A DNA stretch of 53,564 nt from an uncultured Patescibacteria group bacterium (GTDB lineage Bacteria; Patescibacteriota; Patescibacteriia; Veblenbacterales; UBA10138): the NCBI GenBank assembly GCA_937929825.1, contig CALFUV010000007.1, forward strand, positions 1 to 53,564, given 5' to 3'. Numbering within the stretch: the first letter of the stretch is position 1; every line of letters starts with the position of its first letter. The translations under genes and the position numbers were made by a program. This document shows, in pieces, positions 18,644 to 27,892 of the stretch. The notes beneath the pieces are model-generated. The model saw only the letters and a list, made by a program, of their open reading frames with translations, was not told the origin of the DNA and made no database searches.

Positions 18644-19185
18644 AATTTAGCCGTGGTTTTTCACTATTTGAAGTATTAATTGGTATTCTCATTACTTTAT
18701 TATTGTTATTAGCTACATATTCTGTATTCATTCTTTCACAAAAAACCGAGCGACCTATTGCTAATCGGGCAGAAATCACACAAAACCAACGCGCAATACT
18801 CGATCGCATGACACGCGAATTAAGACAAGCTACAGCTATTGTCACAACATTACCTGCTAATGAAATCAAATTTGAAGATGGTCATGATATAATTAATCAA
18901 AACCCTATCCAATACATAAGATACTATGTTACCAATAATAACCTTTGGCGAGAAGTTTCATATTATTATTTTCCTACCGATCCCTCCACTCATGTCCGCT
19001 ATAATGAATTAGATGAAAATGGTTTACCTCCTCAAATTCAATTGATTGAAACCAAACTTATAGGCGAGTACATAAACTCGCTAACATTCACCGGCGGTGC
19101 TATAATTACTATAAGCCTACAATTTACAAAAAATGATCAAAACTTAATTATTATTACCGATGTTTCTCCACGCAACATCAACTAA
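18640..19185 (+). CDS. Type IV pilin-like protein (PilW/GspJ-like pseudopilin)
   Basis: MKFSRGFSLFEVLIGILITLLLLLATYSVF prepilin motif. Confidence 0.8.
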   Translation: MKFSRGFSLFEVLIGILITLLLLLATYSVFILSQKTERPIANRAEITQNQRAILDRMTRELRQATAIVTTLPANEIKFEDGHDIINQNPIQYIRYYVTNNNLWREVSYYYFPTDPSTHVRYNELDENGLPPQIQLIETKLIGEYINSLTFTGGAIITISLQFTKNDQNLIIITDVSPRNIN

Positions 19186-20377
19186 AAATCCTAAGGGTTT
19201 TATTGTTATTGCGGTTTCTGTAGTAATAACTGCTCTGCTTTTCATATCAGGATATTTGGTAGAACAGTCATTTAGTGAAAGTCGTATAGCTAAAAGCGAA
19301 AACTCTGCTACCAAGGCTTATTATATTGCCGAGTCAGGGGTTAATGAAGCTATTTATTTATTAAAAAATAATCCTACCTGGAGATTAGGTTTTTTATCAG
19401 GCACACTAAACAATGAAATTTATAGTCGTAATAATGTTTTTGATAACAATGGTTCATATTCTATATCAGCCACAAGTATAGCTAGTGGACTAGTTGATAT
19501 TACAGTCACTGGTTATTTTAGCATAGGTAATGAACAATCACAAAGAGTTATCAAAACACGCTTAGCCCGAGCTACTGGCACTGGTCTTAATTGGTCACAA
19601 TCATTTTATGCTGGTGGCCAAGGCGCCCAACAAAACGGTAATCTGACAATAGAACGAAATTGTACTATCAACGGCGGCAAAATTCACGCCAACCAACTGG
19701 TAAAAGTTACCAGTAAATCAACTTTAACAGTCAACAATGCTCAAGTTTCTGCCAGTAATAACATTATTGTCAATAATCAATCTACACTGGTTCTTAATAA
19801 TAGCACCCAAAGTGAAGGTACATCTATAATCGCTCTACCCCAAGTTGATATTGATTCCCCTTCGCCTACATCATTAAAAAACCGTGCCAATCAAACTTAT
19901 ACTTCCACAGCCTTTTCAGCTCTGCCTTCAGGAACAGTTCTAAATGGCATCACTTTTGTAACCGGTAATGCCAATTGGAATAATAAAAATATAACAATTA
20001 ACGGGATTTTGGCAGCTAGTGGAAATATAACTGTTAACTTATCATCGGGTAATTCTTTTTTAATTAATGTTAATGGTGGAACTGGTTCTGGATTAATAAG
20101 TAAAAGTGGAATTTATCTAAATTTAAATAGCGGTAATTTTACAGCTAATGGTTTATTGTATACTCCTGCGGCTATCTCAGTTAATTTTAATGATACAAAC
20201 CCAATATTTGATTTAACTGGCGGTTTAATTGGCTGGCATGTCACCTTTAGCGGTAACGACAATGGTACCTGTGTAATTACCTATAATCAAGATGTATTAT
20301 CCACGCCTCTGGATCCTGTATATAACGGCAATGAAAGCCCTATTATAGAAGTTAATCACTGGGAAGAGCAATATTAA
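19160..20377 (+). CDS. PilX-like minor pilin with a large Asn/Ser/Thr/Gly-rich repetitive C-terminal region
   Basis: NPKGFIVIAVSVVITALLFISGYLVEQSF then NSATKAYYIAESGVNEAIYLL (PilX-N-like); downstream ...LTIERNCTINGGKIHANQLVKVTSKSTLTVNNAQVSASNNIIVNNQSTLVLNN... suggests beta-helical repeats. Confidence 0.7.
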   Translation: MFLHATSTKNPKGFIVIAVSVVITALLFISGYLVEQSFSESRIAKSENSATKAYYIAESGVNEAIYLLKNNPTWRLGFLSGTLNNEIYSRNNVFDNNGSYSISATSIASGLVDITVTGYFSIGNEQSQRVIKTRLARATGTGLNWSQSFYAGGQGAQQNGNLTIERNCTINGGKIHANQLVKVTSKSTLTVNNAQVSASNNIIVNNQSTLVLNNSTQSEGTSIIALPQVDIDSPSPTSLKNRANQTYTSTAFSALPSGTVLNGITFVTGNANWNNKNITINGILAASGNITVNLSSGNSFLINVNGGTGSGLISKSGIYLNLNSGNFTANGLLYTPAAISVNFNDTNPIFDLTGGLIGWHVTFSGNDNGTCVITYNQDVLSTPLDPVYNGNESPIIEVNHWEEQY

Positions 20378-21459
20378 TGTTATTCAGTAATCAACAAATC
20401 AGTTTAGGTCTTGATATTAGTGACCGCTCAATAAAAGCGGTACAGTTGAAGCGAAATATAAAGGGCAAGCTAGAACTTCAAGCCTTATCACAACTGGATT
20501 TACCTCCGACTATCTTTGAGGAGGGAGAAATTAAAGACTCTGATGGACTAACACAATTCATAATCAAACTTATAACCAAACCTCAAATTGGCTCTTTTAA
20601 TACTTCTTATGTCACAGCCTGTTTACCAGAAACAAAAACCTTTATTAAAGTTATAGATATACCTCCCATGCCAGAAAAAGAAATTCATAACGCGGTTAAA
20701 TGGGAAGCTGAACACCATATACCTATTCCCATAGAAGATACTTATTGGGATTGGCAAAAAATTGATACTCCAGCCAAGAATAATGCCAGATTACCAGTAT
20801 TATTAGCGGTTGTCCCTAAAAATATTGTTGATACTTATACCGCCGCTATTAACAACGCTAAGCTCACGCCTTTAGCTCTTGAGGTTGAAGCTGTACCTAT
20901 AGCAAGAAGTCTTTTGCCATATTCAAATTCCAATCCTAAAAATACTGCCACAATGATTATTGACATGGGCGCAACTCGCACCAGTTTAATTGTTGTTGAT
21001 TTAAACTCTATTCAATTTACAGTTTCATTACCTATTTCTGGTAGAAGGGTTACAGAAACTATAGCCAGATCGCTTAAATTATCTGAAGAGCAAGCTGAAA
21101 AAGCTAAAATAATCTGCGGTCTTGATCCTAAAAAAAGTCACGGGGCTATTGGTGAAATATTGCATCAAACCATAGATGATTTGATAAATCGCATCAGGGA
21201 GTCAATAATATTTTACAGAGAACATTTTCCTGAGGGCAATAAAATAGGCGAAATACTTCTTTGTGGTGGCGGTTCAAATTTTAAATTAATTGATAAACAT
21301 TTAAGTTCCAGCTTGGAACTGCCTGTTAAAAAAGGAGATCCTTGGTTAAATCTTAAACCCAGTCCACCTCCTCTGAAAAACAATGAACTTATTTCCTACA
21401 CGACTGCTTTGGGTTTAGCTTTGCGTACATCTTTAAATTCAAGTGACTACAGTCTATGA
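20377..21459 (+). CDS. pilM: Type IV pilus assembly protein PilM (actin-like)
   Basis: SLGLDISDRSIKAVQLKR; IIDMGATRTSLIVVD; ILLCGGGSNFKLIDKHL. Confidence 0.92.
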   Translation: MLFSNQQISLGLDISDRSIKAVQLKRNIKGKLELQALSQLDLPPTIFEEGEIKDSDGLTQFIIKLITKPQIGSFNTSYVTACLPETKTFIKVIDIPPMPEKEIHNAVKWEAEHHIPIPIEDTYWDWQKIDTPAKNNARLPVLLAVVPKNIVDTYTAAINNAKLTPLALEVEAVPIARSLLPYSNSNPKNTATMIIDMGATRTSLIVVDLNSIQFTVSLPISGRRVTETIARSLKLSEEQAEKAKIICGLDPKKSHGAIGEILHQTIDDLINRIRESIIFYREHFPEGNKIGEILLCGGGSNFKLIDKHLSSSLELPVKKGDPWLNLKPSPPPLKNNELISYTTALGLALRTSLNSSDYSL

Positions 21460-22001
21460 TGCGAATAAGTTTAAATTTATTATCACCACAGCAAAAAGAA
21501 TACTTGAAGTACGAACGAGCTTATTTTTATGTTAGAACCGTCATGTGGTTAATGATTATTTTTACTATTACAATATCTTCCCTGTTATTAATAGCCAGAC
21601 TAATGTTACAGGATAATTATGCAACTGTCCTTACTACAACTGCCATGGTAAACAATAAAAATACAGTAATAGATCATGAAATTGCCAATCTAAATAAAAC
21701 TTTAATGGAAATGGAAAAAATCCAATCTGATTTTATAAAGTGGTCTAATATAATCATAGATATTAATTCAGTTATACCAGAAAATATTGAAGTCACCTAT
21801 CTTAATTTAGAACAAAAAAATCGTTTATTTAATTTACACGGTAAAGCCTTACGACGGGAAGACTTTTTAAACTTAAAATCAGCATTGGAAAAATTGCCTT
21901 ATTTAGAGGAACTGTCTTCTCCGCTGACTAATTTATTACTCCGTGAAAATGTGAGTTTTGAATTTTCAGGTAAAATTAATTTCAAAAAGGTTAGTCTTTA
22001 G
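21456..22001 (+). CDS. pilN: PilN-like protein
   Basis: MRISLNLLSPQQKEYLK, a single N-terminal TM, position between pilM and pilO. Confidence 0.75.
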   Translation: MMRISLNLLSPQQKEYLKYERAYFYVRTVMWLMIIFTITISSLLLIARLMLQDNYATVLTTTAMVNNKNTVIDHEIANLNKTLMEMEKIQSDFIKWSNIIIDINSVIPENIEVTYLNLEQKNRLFNLHGKALRREDFLNLKSALEKLPYLEELSSPLTNLLLRENVSFEFSGKINFKKVSL

Positions 22002-22014
22002 AATTATTTAAAAT

Positions 22015-22581
22015 ATGCGCTTTAGTTTTATTCATACGCCTAAACAAAAAATACTTTCTGTTATTGTTTTTACGATACTTTTTACAATAGCTATATTTTC
22101 TCTTATAGCTTACCCTAGTATTAAAATAATAAAACAATTATCTGATCAAATATATGAACAACGTATAGAATTAGAACAAATGTATCAAAAAGGAAAAATA
22201 CTTAAAAAAACATTACATGAATACGAACAAATAAAACCTATCATTCCTTCACTTAGCCGTGTTTACTTAACTCGCGGTAATGAGCTCGAATTTATAACCT
22301 CCCTAGAAGAATTAGCTACAACTAGCGGTGTAATAGAAGATAAAAAATTAGCTGCTCCGGATCCTAAAAAAGTAACTAACCAATTACAATATCAACTACA
22401 AATTAGTGGCGATCTTAAAGGTTTTATACGTTATTTGGCCGCTTTAGAAGCACTTGATTTTTATGTAAATATCAACACCGTAAGATTATCCATTTCAACC
22501 GCACAACAAACTATAAACCAAACAGTAACCAAACCTGCTCTTCAGGCTATTCTTCTAGCTACTTCTTTTTATAAACCATGA
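22015..22581 (+). CDS. pilO: PilO-like protein
   Basis: N-terminal TM and coiled coil, FITSLEELATTSGVIEDKKL, GDLKGFIRYLAALEAL; downstream of pilN. Confidence 0.7.
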   Translation: MRFSFIHTPKQKILSVIVFTILFTIAIFSLIAYPSIKIIKQLSDQIYEQRIELEQMYQKGKILKKTLHEYEQIKPIIPSLSRVYLTRGNELEFITSLEELATTSGVIEDKKLAAPDPKKVTNQLQYQLQISGDLKGFIRYLAALEALDFYVNINTVRLSISTAQQTINQTVTKPALQAILLATSFYKP

Positions 22582-22925
22582 CAATCATAAAAATTAAAAA
22601 ATTAAATTATATTAAGTTATTAAAATTTTTACCAAATATAACACTAGTGCTGTTATTGTTTGGGTTTATATCAACTATATTTTTTCTATATCAATATTTC
22701 TACCAAACTATTGCTCAAGTAAAAGTTGTGAGTATACTTAAAAGTCAGATCTCTTTAAATCAAGTTAATTTACCCTTATACGAAAAAGTAATAAATGATT
22801 GGGAAAATAAAAAAAGATTTGATGAGTCTAGTATAGATAAAATAAAAGATCATTTCCAACCTATAACAACCACCAATCAAACAATAAATAAACCAACTAT
22901 TGAAGAGGTAAACTTAATTGAATAA
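22578..22925 (+). CDS. Single-TM protein of unknown function at the end of the pil operon
   Basis: Overlaps the pilO stop by 4 nt; N-terminal TM segment. Confidence 0.6.
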   Translation: MTIIKIKKLNYIKLLKFLPNITLVLLLFGFISTIFFLYQYFYQTIAQVKVVSILKSQISLNQVNLPLYEKVINDWENKKRFDESSIDKIKDHFQPITTTNQTINKPTIEEVNLIE

Positions 22926-22938
22926 AATAAGTTTTTTC

Positions 22939-23178
22939 TTAAACCGCTATAACCTCTTTGATATCCGGCAAATCTTTTTTTAATGCTTCTTCCAATCCGA
23001 ATTTCAAAGTAATAGCAGATAAAGAACAATTCTCACAAGCACCTTGTAAATTTACGTAAACACGACCACTATCGGCCTCATAATCAACAAAAGATATATG
23101 GCCACCATGCCCAACAACATAAGGTTCAGCTTCTTCTAAAATCTCTTTAATTTTGGCAATCATCTTTTCTTTTTCCAT
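22939..23178 (-). CDS. NifU-like C-terminal domain Fe-S scaffold protein
   Basis: VVGHGGHISFVDYEADSGRVYVNLQGACENCSLSAITLKFGLEEALKKDLPDIKEV; CxxC typical of the NifU domain. Confidence 0.88.
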   Translation of the reverse strand: MEKEKMIAKIKEILEEAEPYVVGHGGHISFVDYEADSGRVYVNLQGACENCSLSAITLKFGLEEALKKDLPDIKEVIAV

Positions 23179-23185
23179 TTTTTAA

Positions 23186-23986
23186 TTATGGTTCATTCTT
23201 TAATACTATCATAATTCGCCGACCATTCATAACATCACTGTTATTCCAGTCTCTAACCGCCCCGGCTAATACTTTTTCAGTATACCTATAACTCTCACCA
23301 CGTTTGGTGCCCGGATCATTAACAATAAATTCTGAACCTTCATATCCTTTAACTACCAACATATGATACAATGGTCCAGGTCGTCTAAAATATGGATTAC
23401 CTAATTGACGGCCGGCGGTTGGAATGATAACAGGCCGACCATTATTTATTTCATTTCTAATTATCTCAGCAGAATATTCTAGCACATCGGCATTTTTATC
23501 ATATTTATCCGCTAATACTTTAACCACTTCAGCGGCGGTTAAATCCACACCATAACCATTATCTTCTTGCCATTTAATAAGTTCTAAAATAAGTTCCTCA
23601 GCTTCTGCTGGTGGTATTTGTAGATTCTTTCTACCAGCTAAATATTCCATAACCATAATAATACTAGCCTCTTCACAAGCTTCCTGATAAGGCATTCCCC
23701 AATTAGCAAAGGGGGCTTGTGTGGTAAACGGTACTGGTAGAACTTTAATTTTAGAAAATGAAACTTCTATATTTTTAGATTGAGTGCTTTCTATAGTATT
23801 TAAATTAACCTGATTATTAAACTCTTCCGTATTCTTATTAACTTCACTACTAACTAATTCTTCTGTGAATAAATTATCTTGCTCTGTATTATTACTATTT
23901 AATAAATCATTATTAACACTACTACACGACGTTCCTAAAAAAACCAGGAAAACTAAAATCAGAAATATGATAAATTTTTTATTCAT
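23186..23986 (-). CDS. C39-like (papain-fold) peptidase lipoprotein
   Basis: Lipobox FLGTSCSS; PFTTQAPFANWGMPYQEACEEASIIMVMEYL (Cys), YHMLVVKGYEGSEFIVNDPGT (His, Asn/Asp). Confidence 0.75.
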   Translation of the reverse strand: MNKKFIIFLILVFLVFLGTSCSSVNNDLLNSNNTEQDNLFTEELVSSEVNKNTEEFNNQVNLNTIESTQSKNIEVSFSKIKVLPVPFTTQAPFANWGMPYQEACEEASIIMVMEYLAGRKNLQIPPAEAEELILELIKWQEDNGYGVDLTAAEVVKVLADKYDKNADVLEYSAEIIRNEINNGRPVIIPTAGRQLGNPYFRRPGPLYHMLVVKGYEGSEFIVNDPGTKRGESYRYTEKVLAGAVRDWNNSDVMNGRRIMIVLKNEP

Positions 23987-24017
23987 AGTTAATTAATTCT
24001 ACATAATATTTATATTC

Positions 24018-24046
24018 TTGACTAGATTTGAATACTACTATATAAT
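24018..24046 (+). promoter_or_regulatory. Near-consensus sigma70 promoter of rpmA
   Basis: TTGACT, 17-nt spacer, TATAAT; 37 nt upstream of the rpmA ATG. Confidence 0.8.
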
Positions 24047-24082
24047 CAATCGCAGATTTAATTAACTATTACTCTTAAAATT

Positions 24083-24367
24083 ATGGCTCATACCAAAGCG
24101 GGTGGCTCAACCAGTCTAGGCCGCGATTCTCAAAGTAAACGCCTTGGGGTAAAATTATTTGCCGGGCAACCAGCTAAAGCGGGGATGGTAATTGTTCGTC
24201 AACGGGGTACTAAATTTTTCCCCGGGCCAGGTGTAAAAAAAGGTAGTGATGACACCTTATTTGCTGCGCGGGCTGGCACTGTTCAATTTCTTAAAAAATG
24301 GCGCCGATCTTACACCGGTAAGCTAAAACTAGCTAAAGTAGTTACAGTGATACCACAAGAAAAGTAA
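24083..24367 (+). CDS. rpmA: 50S ribosomal protein L27
   Basis: [53 protein letters not shown]. Confidence 0.97.
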   Translation: MAHTKAGGSTSLGRDSQSKRLGVKLFAGQPAKAGMVIVRQRGTKFFPGPGVKKGSDDTLFAARAGTVQFLKKWRRSYTGKLKLAKVVTVIPQEK

Positions 24368-24372
24368 TATTA

Positions 24373-24414
24373 ATTACAAAAAACCCGTTAAATAATAGGG
24401 CTTTTTGTAATTTT
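24373..24414 (+). terminator. Intrinsic terminator after rpmA, potentially bidirectional
   Basis: ATTACAAAAAACCC ... GGGCTTTTTGTAAT followed by TTT; convergent with pyrG. Confidence 0.7.
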
Positions 24415-24432
24415 ACAAGGGTAATAGAAATA

Positions 24433-26091
24433 TTAACCATTAATACAAGACTTGATAAACTCTCGAAATAACGGGTGTGGCTTAAGAGGACGAGATTGAA
24501 ACTCAGGATGAAATTGAGTACCAAGCATAAAAGGATGACCTTTTATTTCAGCTATTTCTACTAAATTCTTTTGTGGATTAATGCCAGAAAAAACAAAACC
24601 GGCTGATTCAAATTGCTGACGGTACTTGTTGTTAAATTCGTAGCGATGGCGATGTCTTTCAAAAATAATAACCCGCCCGGACCTTTGTTCAAGAGGTACA
24701 GCTGAAGAATCCTTTGTTGTATAAGCCCGATAAGCTATAGAATCAGGTTTCAATTCACAAGCATACGCCCCCAAACGCATACTGGCCCCCATATGTTTGG
24801 CGGCTAAATTAACACGTTGTTCCTGCATAATATGAATTACCGGATGTTTAGTATCAATTTGAAATTCAGTTGAATTAACTTCTTTGCTTTTTAAAATTAA
24901 ACGACCGAATTCAATAGACATTATTTGCATACCTAAACATAAACCAAAATAAGGCACATTCTGTTCACGACAATATTGAGCGGCCATAATTTTACCTTCA
25001 ATACCCCTGACACCAAAGCCCCCCGGTACCACTATACCATCTGCTTCTTTAAATTTAGACCATTCACGTTTATCTTTTTTTTCCAGTTTTTCCGAATCAA
25101 TATCAATAATTGATAATCTTACTCTACAAAAAGCAGCTGCTGACTTTAAAGCTTCATGAACGCTTATATAAGCATCTCCATGGGCCGTATATTTCCCTAC
25201 CAAAGCCACTATTACCTTTTTTCGGCCACTTTTTAATGATTTAACCAAATTATACCAAGAAGACAAATTTGGTTTTTGTTTTTTCAAATTAAAATGCCTA
25301 AAAATAAGCACTGATAAGCCATTAGACTCTAAATCTAACGGAACTTCATAAATAGATTTCAATGTTGGACAAGGAATGGCGGCTTTTATTGGTACATCAG
25401 CAAAGAGAGCAATTTTTTCCAATAATTCTTGGGGTATTTTTTTGTCAGCCCGGCAGAAAATTATATCCGGCTGAATACCAACTCGATGTAACTCTCTAAC
25501 TGCCATTTGAGTTGGTTTAGTTTTAAGTTCACCTGAAGTCTCCAAGTAAGGTAATAATGTTACTAACGCAAACATGACATTTTCCGTACCTACCTCACGA
25601 TGCCATTGCCGTGCAGCTTCTAAATATGGTTCACCTTCTATATCTCCCACTGTACCACCAATTTCTATTAATAAAAAATCAGGCGATGTCCTAGAAACCG
25701 CTTCACGAATACGATCCTTAATTACGGTGGTAATATGAGGAATTACCTGAATTGTACGTCCCAAATAACTACCTTGTCTCTCGGCAGATAATACCTGCTG
25801 ATAAACTTGACCAGTGGTAATATTTGACTGACGAGACAACGGTTCATCAATAAATCTTTCATAATGGCCTAAATCCAAATCAGCTTCATAGCCGTCATCT
25901 GTTACAAAAACTTCACCATGCTGATAAGGCGACATTGTTCCTGGATCAATGTTTAAATAAGGATCCATTTTCATAACAGTCACCTTGTAACCTGCTGCTT
26001 TAAGAATAGCGCCTATGGCTGCCATAGCCGTCCCCTTACCCAAACCAGAACAAACACCACCGGTTACAAAAATATATTTTGTTTTGAGCAT
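24433..26091 (-). CDS. pyrG: CTP synthase
   Basis: KYIFVTGGVCSGLGKG; MDPYLNIDPGTMSPYQHGEVFVTDDG; PYFGLCLGMQIM (glutaminase nucleophile). Confidence 0.98.
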   Translation of the reverse strand: MLKTKYIFVTGGVCSGLGKGTAMAAIGAILKAAGYKVTVMKMDPYLNIDPGTMSPYQHGEVFVTDDGYEADLDLGHYERFIDEPLSRQSNITTGQVYQQVLSAERQGSYLGRTIQVIPHITTVIKDRIREAVSRTSPDFLLIEIGGTVGDIEGEPYLEAARQWHREVGTENVMFALVTLLPYLETSGELKTKPTQMAVRELHRVGIQPDIIFCRADKKIPQELLEKIALFADVPIKAAIPCPTLKSIYEVPLDLESNGLSVLIFRHFNLKKQKPNLSSWYNLVKSLKSGRKKVIVALVGKYTAHGDAYISVHEALKSAAAFCRVRLSIIDIDSEKLEKKDKREWSKFKEADGIVVPGGFGVRGIEGKIMAAQYCREQNVPYFGLCLGMQIMSIEFGRLILKSKEVNSTEFQIDTKHPVIHIMQEQRVNLAAKHMGASMRLGAYACELKPDSIAYRAYTTKDSSAVPLEQRSGRVIIFERHRHRYEFNNKYRQQFESAGFVFSGINPQKNLVEIAEIKGHPFMLGTQFHPEFQSRPLKPHPLFREFIKSCING

Positions 26092-26093
26092 AT

Positions 26094-26540
26094 TTATTTA
26101 GACCTTATTATTAAATTAACAGTGGCTTTAATATCATTGGAAAAATTTATCGTAAACTGATGTTGACCAACTGTTTTAATATGTGCAGGTATAAAAATTT
26201 GTTTGGGTAAAACCTCTATTTTTAATTGTTCTTTTATAGCTTGGCTTAATATTTCAGGAGATATTGAGGCGTATAAAGTTCCGGCTGAAGAGGCTGGTTT
26301 TACAATAATTATTTGCTTGTTATTTAAGGCCTCTGCCTTAATTTTACCCTGACTAACTAAATAATCCTCTTTCTTTTGTATAGAGACTTTTTTTTGCAAT
26401 AAGTCTTTTGTTTTATTAGGTGTTGCAGGTACGGCTAACCTGCGAGGAAAAAGATAATTAAGAGCAAAACCATCAGCTACTGTCTTAATTTCATCAATCC
26501 GCGCCACTCCAGCCACATCTTTAATAAAAATCACCTTCAT
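26094..26540 (-). CDS. rplI: 50S ribosomal protein L9
   Basis: MKVIFIKDVAGVARIDEIKTVADGFALNYLFPRRLAVPAT. Supplied ORF extends to 26546 (MIMKV). Confidence 0.93.
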   Translation of the reverse strand: MKVIFIKDVAGVARIDEIKTVADGFALNYLFPRRLAVPATPNKTKDLLQKKVSIQKKEDYLVSQGKIKAEALNNKQIIIVKPASSAGTLYASISPEILSQAIKEQLKIEVLPKQIFIPAHIKTVGQHQFTINFSNDIKATVNLIIRSK

Positions 26541-26564
26541 AATCAACTGATTTAAAAAAGACTA

Positions 26565-27830
26565 TTAATTGTTTTTGTTTAATATTTCCAAAGCTCTCTC
26601 AAGTTGAGGATCTTTTTCTTCTTCAATATCCTGACGCGTTAGCTCCACTTCAATATCAGGTGTAAGTCCAACAATATCTATAGAACGTTCATTAGGTGTA
26701 AACCATTTAGCTATTGTAAGCTTAACTGCGCTGCCATCGGGAAATTCTTGTAAATCCTGAACCGACCCTTTACCAAATGTTTTTTCTCCGACTATAGTTG
26801 CCAACTGCCAATCTTGCAATGCACCAGTAACTATTTCTGAGGCTGAAGCTGAACCACCATTAACCAAAACAATTGTGGGTATATTGGCTAAATTACCCGG
26901 ACCAACACTCTTATAATCATAATAATCTCTTTCAGGTAACTTTTCTTTTACCACAACTCCATTGGCTATCCAATAACTAGCTACAGCAATGGCCTGATCC
27001 AGAAAACCGCCTGGATTATTTCTTAAATCTAAAATAATAGCACTGGCTCCTTGCGCTTTAAGATTTTGCCAAGAGGCATTAAATTTTTTGTCCGTATCTT
27101 GAGAAAAATGAACTATTTTAATATAAGCTATATTTTGACCACTGGTAGTTTTTTTCATTTCACTTCTTACTGTCTGAATGGTAATTTTATCTCTAATAAT
27201 CTTTATTTCCTTAGGTTCGTTTGAGCCTTTAGGTAATATGGTTAAAACTACGGGCGTTCCTCTTTTACCTCTAATCAAAGTGACAGCATAATCTACTGCC
27301 ATGCCAGTAGTATCAATGCCATCAATTAAAATTATGCGATCACCTGATTTAAGTCCTGCTCTTTCTGCTGGTGTAGCTGCCAAGGGGGCTATAATTACTA
27401 AATTATTGTTACGAAGTCCTATTTCAGCGCCAATACCGTCAAAAGTTCCTTCTAATTCATTGTTAAACTCTTGAGCTAATTGAGGATTCATAAAAATAGA
27501 ATATGGATCTTCAAGTCCTGCAACCATACCCGCTAAAGAGCCATAAAAAAGCTTGGTATCAGTTAGAGGGCGACTATAGGCATGACGATGTATATAATCC
27601 CAAACCTGCCAAAACAATTTGAAATCTACATCTTTTGTTAAATAAGGCGGCGGCTCACTATGAGTATTGTAAACTTGTCCGCTCCCTTTTAATGGAACTG
27701 AACTTGGTTGAGCTGTTATGTAACCTAAAACAAAAGACAATATAACAAAAATGACCACTAAACTTAGGGGGGTGGCTCGTTTTTGTTTACGAGATTCTGT
27801 TACTGAATTTGATGACAATATTGAATTCAT
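26565..27830 (-). CDS. Carboxy-terminal processing (S41) peptidase with PDZ domain
   Basis: GIGAEIGLRNNNLVIIAPLAATPAERAGLKSGDRIILIDG (PDZ); NGGSASASEIVTGALQDW and GEKTFGKGSVQ (Ser-Lys dyad). Confidence 0.94.
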   Translation of the reverse strand: MNSILSSNSVTESRKQKRATPLSLVVIFVILSFVLGYITAQPSSVPLKGSGQVYNTHSEPPPYLTKDVDFKLFWQVWDYIHRHAYSRPLTDTKLFYGSLAGMVAGLEDPYSIFMNPQLAQEFNNELEGTFDGIGAEIGLRNNNLVIIAPLAATPAERAGLKSGDRIILIDGIDTTGMAVDYAVTLIRGKRGTPVVLTILPKGSNEPKEIKIIRDKITIQTVRSEMKKTTSGQNIAYIKIVHFSQDTDKKFNASWQNLKAQGASAIILDLRNNPGGFLDQAIAVASYWIANGVVVKEKLPERDYYDYKSVGPGNLANIPTIVLVNGGSASASEIVTGALQDWQLATIVGEKTFGKGSVQDLQEFPDGSAVKLTIAKWFTPNERSIDIVGLTPDIEVELTRQDIEEEKDPQLERALEILNKNN

Positions 27831-27892
27831 TACTTGATTAAATTACTTTCAACTTCAAATGAGTTTATCATAAAATGAGTACTGGGTCAAAA

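Noticed and set aside
15894-18869. Minus-strand ORFs 15894-16130, 16474-16707 and 18621-18869
   Set aside because: Antisense to pilB/pilC and the pseudopilins; no independent support.
24342-24524. Minus-strand 60-aa ORF
   Set aside because: Out of frame over the pyrG 3' end and the rpmA/pyrG terminator.
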